Shown here piece by piece: positions 17,593 through 26,249 of a stretch of 32,197 nucleotides of DNA. The stretch covers positions 1 through 32,197 of the forward strand of contig CAZEVK010000018.1 in assembly GCA_964515755.1 (NCBI GenBank), written 5' to 3'. Within the stretch, counting starts at the first letter, position 1. Each line of letters starts with the position of its first letter. Both the position numbers and the translations under genes were made by a program. The notes below the pieces were generated by a model. That model saw nothing but the letters and a program-made list of their open reading frames with translations. It searched no databases and was not told the DNA's origin. This DNA comes from JAGVLN01 sp964515755. Lineage in GTDB: Bacteria > Pseudomonadota > Alphaproteobacteria > Rickettsiales > JABSSG01.

Positions 17593-18255
17593 TTAAAAAG
17601 TTGTAGGGTTATTAATTACTACATTTTGTAGTAGCATACTATAATCTTGAGGAGTATCTACTTCGTAAACGTTTATAATAGATGCCGGAGCTGGTAAATA
17701 ATTAGCAAGAATTTGATATATATATCCAATATTAAACTGCTGAAAATCAGCATTTTTAATATATGCTAAACCAGCCCATTCATATTGTGAATACTCTGTA
17801 AGAGAGAAATGCGTCAAAATACCGTTAGAGACGTGAGCATAAACTGGCTCTTCAGACTTTGTTGGAGTCACACCTACAACATCAGTATCTGAGCTAATAC
17901 AAATAGATATAAAGGCCTGAAAATCTTGTGGTGGAATATAAATATCTCCATCCATAATAACAAATGGTCTTGTTATGTATTTAGTACCTAATTTAGCACT
18001 GCACACATTGGTTGTTTTAAAATAATCTGGATTACGAACAAACACACAGTCTGAACGAATTTTTGATACATAAGATATAACATCTTCTTCTTTAAAACCA
18101 ACAACTACTCTAACATCTGCAAATAATTTTAATAGATCTAATTGATAATCTATCAATTTTCTACCATGCAAATCTACTAAGCATTTTGGAAGATCCATAC
18201 CTAATCTACTACCTAAGCCAGCAGCCAATATTATAGCATGTTTAGGATATTGCAT
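17593..18255 (-). CDS. LicC-like sugar/phospho-alcohol nucleotidyltransferase
   Basis: A 220-residue GT-A-fold nucleotidyltransferase. The N-terminal signature AIILAAGLGSRLG (residues 7-19) with PKCLVDLHG forms the nucleotide-binding loop, and MDGDIYI (D102, D104) is the metal site. Length and layout resemble CTP:phosphocholine cytidylyltransferase LicC and related enzymes (phosphonate or phosphoramidate cytidylyltransferases) more than hexose-1-phosphate uridylyltransferases, which are longer. It likely activates a small phosphorylated compound as a CDP derivative; the substrate cannot be read from sequence. It is the last gene of the six-gene operon. Its start lies 25 bases inside the HAD phosphatase gene with a GAGAG-type ribosome binding site, so the two are translationally coupled. 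Confidence 0.85.
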   Translation of the reverse strand: MQYPKHAIILAAGLGSRLGMDLPKCLVDLHGRKLIDYQLDLLKLFADVRVVVGFKEEDVISYVSKIRSDCVFVRNPDYFKTTNVCSAKLGTKYITRPFVIMDGDIYIPPQDFQAFISICISSDTDVVGVTPTKSEEPVYAHVSNGILTHFSLTEYSQYEWAGLAYIKNADFQQFNIGYIYQILANYLPAPASIINVYEVDTPQDYSMLLQNVVINNPTTF

Positions 18256-18833
18256 AAACCACTCTCTGAAAAAGTTACATAATTTGCTATCTTTATAAGC
18301 GACAGAACCGGCGCATGCACACTACCAAAAGCTATACCTATATCTGAAGTTTCAAGCATCGAAACATCATTCATACCATCTCCCACAGATACTATTCTAT
18401 CATAACCTAAAGCACGCACTTTTGATATCGCCTCGGATTTATTAAGTATATGACTAATACCTTTAATTTCTCCATTCTCAAGCTCAGCCTGTGAACAATA
18501 ATACTTACAACCCACAAAATTCATAAAGTCAACAATCCATACATCAAGGTTACCTGTAACAATATAACAATCTTCTGGTTTAGATCTGATAAAATTAATA
18601 ATCTTATCATGTAATATAATGTTACGAACAATCTGACACACTGTTTTCACAGGATATTGAGAAAGTAGCCTTACACGCAAACGAAAAGACTGATCAAAAG
18701 GCAATATTCCATTAATTGTTGCTTGTGTTAAAACTGAAATTTCTGGCTCAATACCAAGCTGTCTAGCAATAATTGGTAGAACTTCTTGCCTAGTAAGAGT
18801 CCCATCCATATCAAAGCAATATGCTGTTCTCAT
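18231..18833 (-). CDS. HAD-family phosphatase, SerB-like (HAD-IB)
   Basis: A 200-residue haloacid dehalogenase-type phosphatase. All four motifs are present: I, FDMDGTLT (nucleophile D8, acid D10); II, YIVTGN; III, the lysine in LNKSEAI; IV, SVGDGMNDVSM. A helical cap after motif I (about residues 17-85) makes it phosphoserine-phosphatase-like. In this setting it more likely removes phosphate from a pathway intermediate than from phosphoserine. Its start overlaps the methyltransferase stop (ATGA) and its end overlaps the nucleotidyltransferase by 25 bases. It is predicted cytoplasmic. Confidence 0.88.
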   Translation of the reverse strand: MRTAYCFDMDGTLTRQEVLPIIARQLGIEPEISVLTQATINGILPFDQSFRLRVRLLSQYPVKTVCQIVRNIILHDKIINFIRSKPEDCYIVTGNLDVWIVDFMNFVGCKYYCSQAELENGEIKGISHILNKSEAISKVRALGYDRIVSVGDGMNDVSMLETSDIGIAFGSVHAPVLSLIKIANYVTFSESGLCNILNML

Positions 18834-19549
18834 GTTACCCTCTTAAAAAAATAATATCGAAGAGTTGTATCTGCATTGGATTGTAAATGTTGTGGAAATA
18901 ATCCTTGGTGTGTTAAGGTAAATCCTGCATCAATTAAATACTCAAAAAGTTTTAAATATTCAGCATTTGTACGATATATAGAGCTATAAACGGAATTTAG
19001 CTTGTCAGAAAATATTTGATTAAGTTCTATTCTATTTTCTTTTAGAGAAATAGTTTCCCGTATATAAATAACAGAATTTTGAGCAAGTTTATTTAATGTA
19101 CGCATCAATGTATTCAAAACCTCATCGTCATTACAATAAATGAAAAATGCTATAATACACAAAAAATTATATTGAATTTGTAATGTTTCTAAATTAGCTA
19201 AAGTAGAAGCATGTTTAATATCAGAACATATAAATTGACAATTATATGCATCTTGCAAATTTTCTCTAGCAATTTCTAGTAAGTTTTCCGAAAAATCTAC
19301 TCCTAAATAGTTCTCTAACTTAGTATGAAATAAAGATGGTAACCTTCCTGCACCACAACCTATATCCAGCATTTTATTATATACATTAAAATCTATATAA
19401 CTTTGCAGTAGTAAAATCTCAAATTCATTGCGCATCGTTGGCAAAGAAGAATCATCTGGTTGCAACATAATGGCATTTAATGGATTCTTTACTGAAATAG
19501 CGCGTTTATTATAAAGATCCTTAATAGCTTCAAAGTCAATTTTTGACAT
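18830..19549 (-). CDS. Class I SAM-dependent methyltransferase (first of two)
   Basis: A 239-residue Rossmann-fold methyltransferase. Motif I is LDIGCGAGRL (residues 61-70), the acidic residue after strand 2 is in YLGVDFSENLLEIA, and post-motif strands follow at FLCIIAFFIYCN and VIYIRET. The N-terminal YNKRA...NPLNAIML part and the C-terminal SSIYRTNAEYLKLF part remind me of the O-methyl phosphoramidate capsule methyltransferases of Campylobacter (Cj1420 type), but this is from memory and untested. The start is ATG at 19549, 7 bases after the previous stop, and the gene overlaps the HAD gene by four bases. The substrate is unknown. Confidence 0.85.
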   Translation of the reverse strand: MSKIDFEAIKDLYNKRAISVKNPLNAIMLQPDDSSLPTMRNEFEILLLQSYIDFNVYNKMLDIGCGAGRLPSLFHTKLENYLGVDFSENLLEIARENLQDAYNCQFICSDIKHASTLANLETLQIQYNFLCIIAFFIYCNDDEVLNTLMRTLNKLAQNSVIYIRETISLKENRIELNQIFSDKLNSVYSSIYRTNAEYLKLFEYLIDAGFTLTHQGLFPQHLQSNADTTLRYYFFKRVT

Positions 19550-19556
19550 GATTACA

Positions 19557-20243
19557 TCATATTTTCTGAAAAATCTTAAAGCCGCTAAACGTATGCGTCT
19601 CTGGGTGGTTACTCAAATATCCTTCATGCATTAACTTAAATCCAGTATCTGAAATCGCCTTTGTGTAGCTTGATCCTTTTCTATATTTGGCAACATAATT
19701 GCCATCATTCCATAATATATCTTCTTCATGACTAAGGGTATCTTTTAAAAAAAATAGTCCATTCACCATTAATATTTGATGTATTTTATGTAATAATTTA
19801 AAGAATAAAAAGTCATCGGTAATATATGTAAACATCCCCATGCACATGACGGCATCATATTTTTTTTTATTTTTAGAAGCTTTAAGTAAAAATTTCTCGG
19901 CTTCGATACATTTAAAATTTATGTTGACTACACCATTTTCTTTTTGATTTTTTTTTGCAATTTTTGTAAATTTTTTGGATAGATCAACAGCATCTATGAA
20001 CTGAACATGTGGAGCTATCACAAAGGTAAACCACCCATCACCTGAACCCAAATCTGCTACATAAGAGTTTTTATTAACGGCAGGAATAAAAAGCTCGTTT
20101 GCTGCCTTAATTTGATTGTTATAGCGCTCAGGAAACATATCCTTGTAATTATATATATCCCAACTATGCCAATTGTATTTAGCTTTATATTGAGTCGCTT
20201 TTTCGCAGATAAAAGTTCTAATTTTTGTCAGCATTTTCAGCAT
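19557..20243 (-). CDS. Class I SAM-dependent methyltransferase (second of two)
   Basis: A 228-residue methyltransferase not closely similar to its neighbour. The SAM-binding loop is VADLGSGDGWFTF (residues 62-74), strand 2 ends in DAVDLSKKF, and YDAVMCMGMFTYI is motif IV. A HEGYLSNHPETHTFSGFKIF tail closes the domain. Two nearby in-frame ATGs exist (20243, 20234); both lie inside the end of the racemase gene, so translation is probably coupled. Two unlike methyltransferases in one operon suggest either two methylation steps or one methylation plus a related SAM-dependent reaction. Confidence 0.85.
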   Translation of the reverse strand: MLKMLTKIRTFICEKATQYKAKYNWHSWDIYNYKDMFPERYNNQIKAANELFIPAVNKNSYVADLGSGDGWFTFVIAPHVQFIDAVDLSKKFTKIAKKNQKENGVVNINFKCIEAEKFLLKASKNKKKYDAVMCMGMFTYITDDFLFFKLLHKIHQILMVNGLFFLKDTLSHEEDILWNDGNYVAKYRKGSSYTKAISDTGFKLMHEGYLSNHPETHTFSGFKIFQKI

Positions 20244-20985
20244 TTGTGTTACTCTTTATTTTTAAGGTCTGATACAACTCTGCAGAAGAGTAAACAAGGA
20301 GATCTGCAGTGTCAATAAATTTTTGGTGTTCATATTCCTTTACAGCTAGAGATAGCTCGGTACATCCAACAACTATATAATCAAACAGCATTGTATTGTT
20401 GAAAACTTGCTCTAATAATATAATAGGATGATTAGGAGACAAATTAGAAACATACGCTCCACCTGTTTTAACACTTTTAATTACTTGATTAATTAATTTC
20501 TGTTGATCACAATTAGGATAGACTAACTGCACATTAGTACAATATTTGAAAATATATGGATTAAAAATCTTATACCTTGCAGATCCTTCAGAGCATAGAA
20601 TCATTATTCTCCCACCATTAGGAAGGACATTAGATATATGCTGAGCAGTAATTTCAAGAAGATTAATAATTGGTATATTGGCACTAGATGATATTTCCTC
20701 AATAGCATAGTGAGCAGTATTACATGCTATGCATAAAAAAGATGCTCCAGCACGTTTGAGTTTTATAGCTGCTTCTACATAGTAGGGAATAAAGCTTTCC
20801 CCTTTGCCTTCTAAATATAAACTACGACTTGGTGCTTGAGTAGCCTGATACATTATAATTTCAGGGTGTTCTTGATTTTGCTGAGCTCCTTTTTGGATAT
20901 AATACATCTCAAATCGATGCAATATTTCTATTGATGCTGCCACACCAGCACCACCAATAATTCCTATAATTGGAGAATTAATCAT
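20218..20985 (-). CDS. Aspartate/glutamate-type amino-acid racemase
   Basis: A 255-residue, PLP-independent Asp/Glu racemase superfamily member. The two catalytic cysteines are present: C88 in CIACNTAHYAI and C208 in VVGCTELSLAV, and the opening PIIGIIGGAG is the usual first strand. The layout is that of aspartate racemase/YgeA-type enzymes rather than MurI. The ATG at 20985 is preferred to the GTG three codons upstream, since it gives the usual short N-terminus. It overlaps the preceding TagF-like gene by 8 bp (17 if GTG is used) and the next methyltransferase by 26. Presence in a glycan-type operon hints at a D-amino acid or another alpha-acidic substrate, which is unproven. Confidence 0.85.
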   Translation of the reverse strand: MINSPIIGIIGGAGVAASIEILHRFEMYYIQKGAQQNQEHPEIIMYQATQAPSRSLYLEGKGESFIPYYVEAAIKLKRAGASFLCIACNTAHYAIEEISSSANIPIINLLEITAQHISNVLPNGGRIMILCSEGSARYKIFNPYIFKYCTNVQLVYPNCDQQKLINQVIKSVKTGGAYVSNLSPNHPIILLEQVFNNTMLFDYIVVGCTELSLAVKEYEHQKFIDTADLLVYSSAELYQTLKIKSNTNAENADKN

Positions 20986-22246
20986 ATTGAGCACGGTTTA
21001 ACATAAAATTTTTTAAATCATTCACTATAAAGTTTGATATCCCAATACGGGGAAACACTATTTGATTATCAATTACATCTTTTCGTGCCGAATATAAATA
21101 ATCATTGTTTTTGAGTACTACTTCTTCAATATGACCTAATAGCTCATCTTTATTCGTCGCTTTGTAATTGGAACTACTTATCTTTTCTCCATACTCATTG
21201 AACCCTATAGAGTTCAATGCTACCGTCTGAATAATTGGTTTTTTAGAAAGTAAATATTCTCCTAAAAATGATACACCGTCAGTTATTAGTGCATCAGAAG
21301 ATACAAATGCCTTAATATAATCTTCATAATCTTCATCTATTTTTGCATTAATATAAGATGTAAACGTGATTTTGAACAGGTCTATTTCTTGTGCTGACAT
21401 TAATCCAGCTTCCAATATATTATTAAACATAAGTGGATGAGCTCTTAATACAAAATCTACCTCAGGATATAGTGTAGGTAATTTTTGATACAGATTTTTG
21501 AATATGAAAAAAGTAGAATATAAGTTAATTGTAGTACCATCTGATTGGTCAGCTTTAAAAGTCCAATGAGGAGCTATTAGTACTCGTTTAATTTGTGCTT
21601 TTCTATTGCGTGGCCAATACTCATTTAGATCGTCAACAGATTGTTTAGTGAAAGCATCTAATTGGGGTTGCCCTGCAACAACACAACGCTTGTAAGCCCA
21701 ACGAGCACCTTTTATATTCACATAATTTTTAAATTGATCATATGACTCTAAGTACATACGAGAGCAAGAATCAAAAAAATCATTTTCGTAGTGCAGATTT
21801 TTAAAATTAGAAAGCATAAATCCATAATTAATATAAAATATTGTTGCAAATTGAGCCACATATTTAGAGTTATATGTATCACATCTAAGGCAATCGTATG
21901 GATAGATCAGAAACACGATATCGGGGTTAAATTTTTTTAAATCCGTGTACTCTCCTTTTAAATATGCAAGCTCTCCTTCGACACCATCTTTTGCTAAACT
22001 CTCTAGAATAGCGCTTGCTTTAATATCTTTATCTTCAGACACACGTGGATCTAAAGTGGGCGCAACTACAATGCGTACTGAAAAACAATCAACATTATTT
22101 AATGCCTTATATATATAACGAAACCGCAACCAGCACCGCAAATCTTCCACAAGTAGAATGACATTAAATCTTTTATCTCTTTTACCTATAAGGTTTAATC
22201 CATATTTATATAGATAATTTTTAACGTGAAGATACAAAACTGCCAT
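20978..22246 (-). CDS. CDP-glycerol glycerophosphotransferase-like (TagB/TagF-type) transferase
   Basis: A 422-residue GT-B-fold protein resembling teichoic-acid TagB/TagF transferases, which move a phospho-alcohol from a CDP-linked donor onto a polymer. Diagnostic stretches are VLIAPHWTF (start of the C-terminal domain, about residue 219), FVLRAHPLM, and DALITDGVSFLGEYLLSKKPII, the counterpart of the TagF ITDxSS...F donor site. The N-terminal half is poorly conserved, with a short hydrophobic beginning but no real signal peptide. It is the first gene of the six-gene operon and the only member likely to work at the membrane. A LicC-like enzyme at the operon's end fits a CDP-linked donor. Confidence 0.75.
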   Translation of the reverse strand: MAVLYLHVKNYLYKYGLNLIGKRDKRFNVILLVEDLRCWLRFRYIYKALNNVDCFSVRIVVAPTLDPRVSEDKDIKASAILESLAKDGVEGELAYLKGEYTDLKKFNPDIVFLIYPYDCLRCDTYNSKYVAQFATIFYINYGFMLSNFKNLHYENDFFDSCSRMYLESYDQFKNYVNIKGARWAYKRCVVAGQPQLDAFTKQSVDDLNEYWPRNRKAQIKRVLIAPHWTFKADQSDGTTINLYSTFFIFKNLYQKLPTLYPEVDFVLRAHPLMFNNILEAGLMSAQEIDLFKITFTSYINAKIDEDYEDYIKAFVSSDALITDGVSFLGEYLLSKKPIIQTVALNSIGFNEYGEKISSSNYKATNKDELLGHIEEVVLKNNDYLYSARKDVIDNQIVFPRIGISNFIVNDLKNFMLNRAQYD

Positions 22247-22499
22247 AAACTTAAATTATTACATTATTTTTATTAAAAATAGTAGGTATGAGTAATTCAT
22301 CCCTAAATTTTATCGACTAAGTAATTTATTATGATTTAGCGATGCCGGTACAATAGTCAAATTAGCTTGACATGCCTAGCAAGATTCTTGTAATATAGAT
22401 CTTTTTTTATTAACAGTAAATATATTTAATTACAGAGATTTAAAAAATAAATATCGTCTGTGTAAAATATTGTTTTTTATTAAGTATAAGGAATAATAC
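22247..22499. promoter_or_regulatory. Divergent intergenic region with a sigma70-type promoter for the plus-strand glycosyltransferase operon
   Basis: The 253-bp gap separates the minus-strand six-gene operon from the plus-strand operon starting at 22500. On the plus strand a perfect TTGACA lies at 22367-22372, followed after 18 bp by TAATAT at 22391-22396 (4 of 6 matches), a good housekeeping-sigma promoter. It would give a leader of about 95 nt. The minus-strand operon must start here too, but I see only weak matches (for example a TAATAA-like -10). The leader ends with AAGGA before the TTG start. Confidence 0.6.
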
Positions 22500-23882
22500 T
22501 TGAAAAATAGAAAGATATTCTTCGATATTACAACATCTTATTATTGGCAAGGTGAAGATGTCGGTATTGTACGCACTGAAAAAGCTTTAGCAAAAATTTT
22601 GCTAGATAATATACCTAAACATGTTATTTTTTGCTTATTTTCTAAAACAAATAAAAATTTTACTATTTTATCTCACGATAATATAGCTGAGTTAGTAAAA
22701 AGCAAAAATTTACCTGAAGTAAATCAAGATATTATAAAAAATGCACCACCTCCTATTGAGGATATTATACTAAATATTATTTCGAAGAAAATTTTTAAAA
22801 ATATATCGAAAAAAACAATACCAATACATTACCATTTAGCTTGTAAAAGTTTCTATGAAGCATTAAAGCATTTTATTTATTCTATAAAATGTATTAGAGG
22901 AGAAATCTTTTCAAAGAAAATTAATAAAAAACAGACACAAATAAGTAGCTTAATTTTCAGTCATAATGATGTGTATATCTCTCTTGGGCTTGATTGGGAT
23001 AAAGGAAATCTTAAAGAATTATATAAAATAGTAAGGGACATAGGTATAAAAACTGTACTGTTTTGTTACGACTTAATACCGTACAAATTTCCTCAATTTT
23101 GCGCACCAGAATATTCAGTTAAAATCTCTCATTACTTTAATGAATTATTATGGTGCGCCAATTATGTTATATGCATATCTGAAAGTTCAAAAAAAGATCT
23201 TATAGAATACGCAAAAGCTACCAGTGGGCCCCTACCAAACTTGAAGGTAATAAACATAGGTTGTGATTTATTTAAAACAACAACTAAAAAAATTGAATTT
23301 AATGAAAAATCATTAATTAATAACAAAGATTTTATACTAACAGTAAGTACAATTGAGCCACGTAAAAATCATATAATTCTTTATAATGTATGGAAAAAAC
23401 TTTATGAATATGATAGCAAAAACTGCCCTTTATTAGTTATAGTAGGACGTAATGGTTGGTTGTGTAATGATTTGCAATCTATAATAAAGCAAGACTGCTA
23501 TATAAATAAACACATTATTGTAATAAATAACGCAAATGATTTTGTACTTGAATGGCTTTATAAAAACTGTTTATTCACTGTATTTCCTTCTTTTTATGAA
23601 GGTTGGGGAATGCCTGTAGCTGAGAGTCTTTATCACGGAAAATATTGTATATCATCTAACACCAGCTCTTTCCCTGAAGTTTCTCAAAATTTGATAGAAA
23701 TGGTTGATCCTTTAGATTTTTATTCATGGTACAGTGCAATAAAAGACTTGCTAGAGAATCGTTCAAAGTTAAAATTATTAGAAAACAATATAAAAAAGAA
23801 TTACAAACCTATAACTCTAAATAGCATGGCCATTAATTTCCTTAATTTTATAAAGACAGAATTTAACGTAGGAAAAAATTAA
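22500..23882 (+). CDS. GT-B glycosyltransferase (family 4 type)
   Basis: A 460-residue cytoplasmic glycosyltransferase. The start is TTG at 22500, supported by AAGGA about 8 bases upstream; no ATG lies before the domain. The N-terminal IFFDITTSYYWQGEDVGIVRTEKALA is typical of O-antigen mannosyltransferase-type proteins. The C-terminal half has CISESSKKDL, LTVSTIEPRKNH and the donor-binding FPSFYEGWGMPVAESLYHGK (EX7E pattern). With gmd and manC in the locus, GDP-mannose or a GDP-deoxyhexose is a likely donor, though specificity is inferred. It is the first gene of a three-gene operon and lies one base before the next. Confidence 0.85.
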   Translation: MKNRKIFFDITTSYYWQGEDVGIVRTEKALAKILLDNIPKHVIFCLFSKTNKNFTILSHDNIAELVKSKNLPEVNQDIIKNAPPPIEDIILNIISKKIFKNISKKTIPIHYHLACKSFYEALKHFIYSIKCIRGEIFSKKINKKQTQISSLIFSHNDVYISLGLDWDKGNLKELYKIVRDIGIKTVLFCYDLIPYKFPQFCAPEYSVKISHYFNELLWCANYVICISESSKKDLIEYAKATSGPLPNLKVINIGCDLFKTTTKKIEFNEKSLINNKDFILTVSTIEPRKNHIILYNVWKKLYEYDSKNCPLLVIVGRNGWLCNDLQSIIKQDCYINKHIIVINNANDFVLEWLYKNCLFTVFPSFYEGWGMPVAESLYHGKYCISSNTSSFPEVSQNLIEMVDPLDFYSWYSAIKDLLENRSKLKLLENNIKKNYKPITLNSMAINFLNFIKTEFNVGKN

Positions 23883-23883
23883 A

Positions 23884-25086
23884 ATGGTTAAAATATTGAT
23901 GCTAGGCACATATAATATTAAAAACCCCTTTCATGGTGGTCAAATTAGAGTCACTGAAATTATAAAAAAATATATAGATCATAATATAAATGCTAAATAT
24001 ATAGCAATATTTAACAAAGACTCAATAAATCCACTAGAATCAAGCCAAACCGATATAGGCATACACCTCTTAGCGCACAAAAGCAATATGTCTTTAGGTT
24101 TAATAGGTGACTTAGTCACAGGTCAGCAAGCAGCTTCAGATGATAATTTATTCAATAAATTAACCCAACTAGTTTTGGATGAAGATCCTGATTTTATTCA
24201 ATTAGAACAACCGTGGCTATTCCCATATTATCAGAAATTTTCTACGAAATACCCAAAAATTAGATTAATTTATTCTTCTCAAAATATAGAATATAAACTC
24301 AAAGAAAATATATTAAAAGAGCATTATACAAATTATTCATCCATAATAAAAGAGATTAAAGATCTAGAACATGATGTGTGTAAGAGAGCAAGTCTAGTTA
24401 TTGCCGTTACTGAGCACGAAGCAATTCAACTAAAAGAAATGGGTGCTAGTAAAGTAATCGTATCCCCTAATGCCTACTCAATACCACAATCTCCAAGTAA
24501 AAAAAAGATAGCTTATTGGAAAGAAAAGATAAATCAAGATACTTTTATGATTTTTGTTGGCAGCGGACATCCTCCTAATACTAAAGGATTTATGGGTTTA
24601 TTAGGCCCAGCATTCGGTTTTTTAGCTCCAGATCAAAAAATTATACTATGTGGGGGTGCCGGAGATTCTATATATAATTATGATCACGGAATTTTTAAAT
24701 CCTTGAATTTAGAACATATTGAAAATTATGGAATCGTAAAAAATGAAGATTTAACAGCAATACTTAGCTTGTCAACAATAGTTTTATTGCCTATTGTTGA
24801 AACTGGCGGTTCAAACTTGAAAACTGCAGAAGCAATATTATCTGGTAAGATTGTTATCGCTACAAGTATTGCCTTGCGAGGATATGAAGAATTTAAAGAT
24901 GAGCCTTACATTATAATAGCGAATACGCCAGATGATTTCAAAAGTGCTATAAAAAAATGTTTGAGAAAAGATTTTTCTTATACTTTTTCTTCAGACAGAA
25001 CTGGAGAAAAATACAAAAAATTACTATGGAATCATAGCTTAGAAAATATTCCAACTACTGTATTAAAATTAACAAAAAAACAATAG
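23884..25086 (+). CDS. Glycosyltransferase, GT-B fold (family 4-like)
   Basis: A 400-residue GT-B glycosyltransferase. It begins MVKILMLGTYNIKNPFHGGQ, with the usual glycine-rich acceptor loop, and IYSSQNIEYKL and ASLVIAVTEHE mark the end of the first domain. The second domain shows MIFVGSGHPPNTKGF and VLLPIVETGGSNLKTAEAIL, the donor site, where the usual glutamate is replaced within a GGSNLK pattern seen in the family. ATG 23884 follows the preceding stop after one base, and gmd begins 6 bp after its own stop. It presumably adds a sugar to the same polymer; its linkage cannot be told. Confidence 0.85.
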   Translation: MVKILMLGTYNIKNPFHGGQIRVTEIIKKYIDHNINAKYIAIFNKDSINPLESSQTDIGIHLLAHKSNMSLGLIGDLVTGQQAASDDNLFNKLTQLVLDEDPDFIQLEQPWLFPYYQKFSTKYPKIRLIYSSQNIEYKLKENILKEHYTNYSSIIKEIKDLEHDVCKRASLVIAVTEHEAIQLKEMGASKVIVSPNAYSIPQSPSKKKIAYWKEKINQDTFMIFVGSGHPPNTKGFMGLLGPAFGFLAPDQKIILCGGAGDSIYNYDHGIFKSLNLEHIENYGIVKNEDLTAILSLSTIVLLPIVETGGSNLKTAEAILSGKIVIATSIALRGYEEFKDEPYIIIANTPDDFKSAIKKCLRKDFSYTFSSDRTGEKYKKLLWNHSLENIPTTVLKLTKKQ

Positions 25087-25092
25087 GAATTT

Positions 25093-26112
25093 ATGAAAAA
25101 AACAGCACTTATAACTGGTATAACTGGACAAGATGGAGCTTACTTAGCTCAATTATTACTATCAAAAGGCTATACAGTATATGGAGGAACAAGAAGGTCT
25201 TCTCAAAATAATTTATGGAGGTTAAAAGAGTTAAATATTGCAGATCAAGTAAAATTTATTTCTTTCGAGTTAAATGAATTTTCTAATATTATGATGGCTC
25301 TTGAAAAAACTAAAGTTGATGAGATATATAATCTTGGGGCACAAAGTTTTGTAGCAGCATCTTTTGAGCAACCTATTTATACGGGGGAAGTTGATGGATT
25401 AGGCGTAACAAGAATTCTTGAAGCAATTAGGATTTTAAATCCTAAAATTAAATTTTATCAAGCATCTACATCAGAAATGTTTGGTAAAGTTCAAGCAACA
25501 ATTCAAAGCGAAGATACACCATTTTATCCACGTAGCCCATATGGAGTTGCAAAACTATATGGTCACTGGATTGCTGTAAATTATAGAGAGTCTTACAACA
25601 TTCATACTTCATCTGGAATTTTATTTAACCATGAGTCACCTTTAAGAGGTGAAGAATTTGTAACTAGAAAAATTACCTTAGGGTTGGCTAACATCTTATC
25701 AAAAAATGCAGGTCCAATAAAATTAGGAAACTTAGACGCTAGACGCGATTGGGGCTATGCAAAAGATTATGTAGAAGGAATGTGGTTAATGCTTCAGCAA
25801 GATAAGGGAGATGATTATGTTTTAGCCACTGGCAAAACATCAACAATACGTTATTTTATTGAAATTGCTTCCAAGACAGCTGGCTTTAATATAGTATGGC
25901 AAGGTAAAGGACTTGAAGAAAAAGGAATTGATAAAAATTCAGGAAAGGTTATTTTTGAGATAGATTCACAATTCTATCGTCCTGCAGAAGTAGATTTATT
26001 GTTAGGTAATGCAACTAAAGCTGAAAAAAAATTAAACTGGAAAGCAAAAACTTCTTTAGAAGATTTAGCAACAATGATGGTTGAAGCAGATTTAAAAAGA
26101 ATAAGTTTATAA
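25093..26112 (+). CDS. gmd: GDP-mannose 4,6-dehydratase
   Basis: This NADP-dependent short-chain dehydrogenase-type enzyme turns GDP-mannose into GDP-4-keto-6-deoxymannose, the branch point for fucose, rhamnose and perosamine. The 339-residue protein is full length. Visible are GITGQDGAYLA (residues 9-19), the NLGAQSFVAASF segment, STSEMFG (126-131, catalytic Thr/Glu), Y150-x3-K154 in SPYGVAKLYGHW, and FNHESPLRGEEFVTRKI. A GGA ribosome binding site precedes the ATG. No reductase (Rmd, Fcl) or aminotransferase (Per) is seen in the window, so the final sugar is open. manC further right supplies the substrate. Confidence 0.95.
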   Translation: MKKTALITGITGQDGAYLAQLLLSKGYTVYGGTRRSSQNNLWRLKELNIADQVKFISFELNEFSNIMMALEKTKVDEIYNLGAQSFVAASFEQPIYTGEVDGLGVTRILEAIRILNPKIKFYQASTSEMFGKVQATIQSEDTPFYPRSPYGVAKLYGHWIAVNYRESYNIHTSSGILFNHESPLRGEEFVTRKITLGLANILSKNAGPIKLGNLDARRDWGYAKDYVEGMWLMLQQDKGDDYVLATGKTSTIRYFIEIASKTAGFNIVWQGKGLEEKGIDKNSGKVIFEIDSQFYRPAEVDLLLGNATKAEKKLNWKAKTSLEDLATMMVEADLKRISL

Positions 26113-26249
26113 TTATACTAAAAAATATATACAAAATTTTATTTTCTGTTACATGGTTAGCTCATGCTTTTTCGTCTCTGGCTGAAGAAATTATTATAAA
26201 TCAATACATCAATACTTAAAACACAGTGATAAAGCTAGATAGGAATTCC

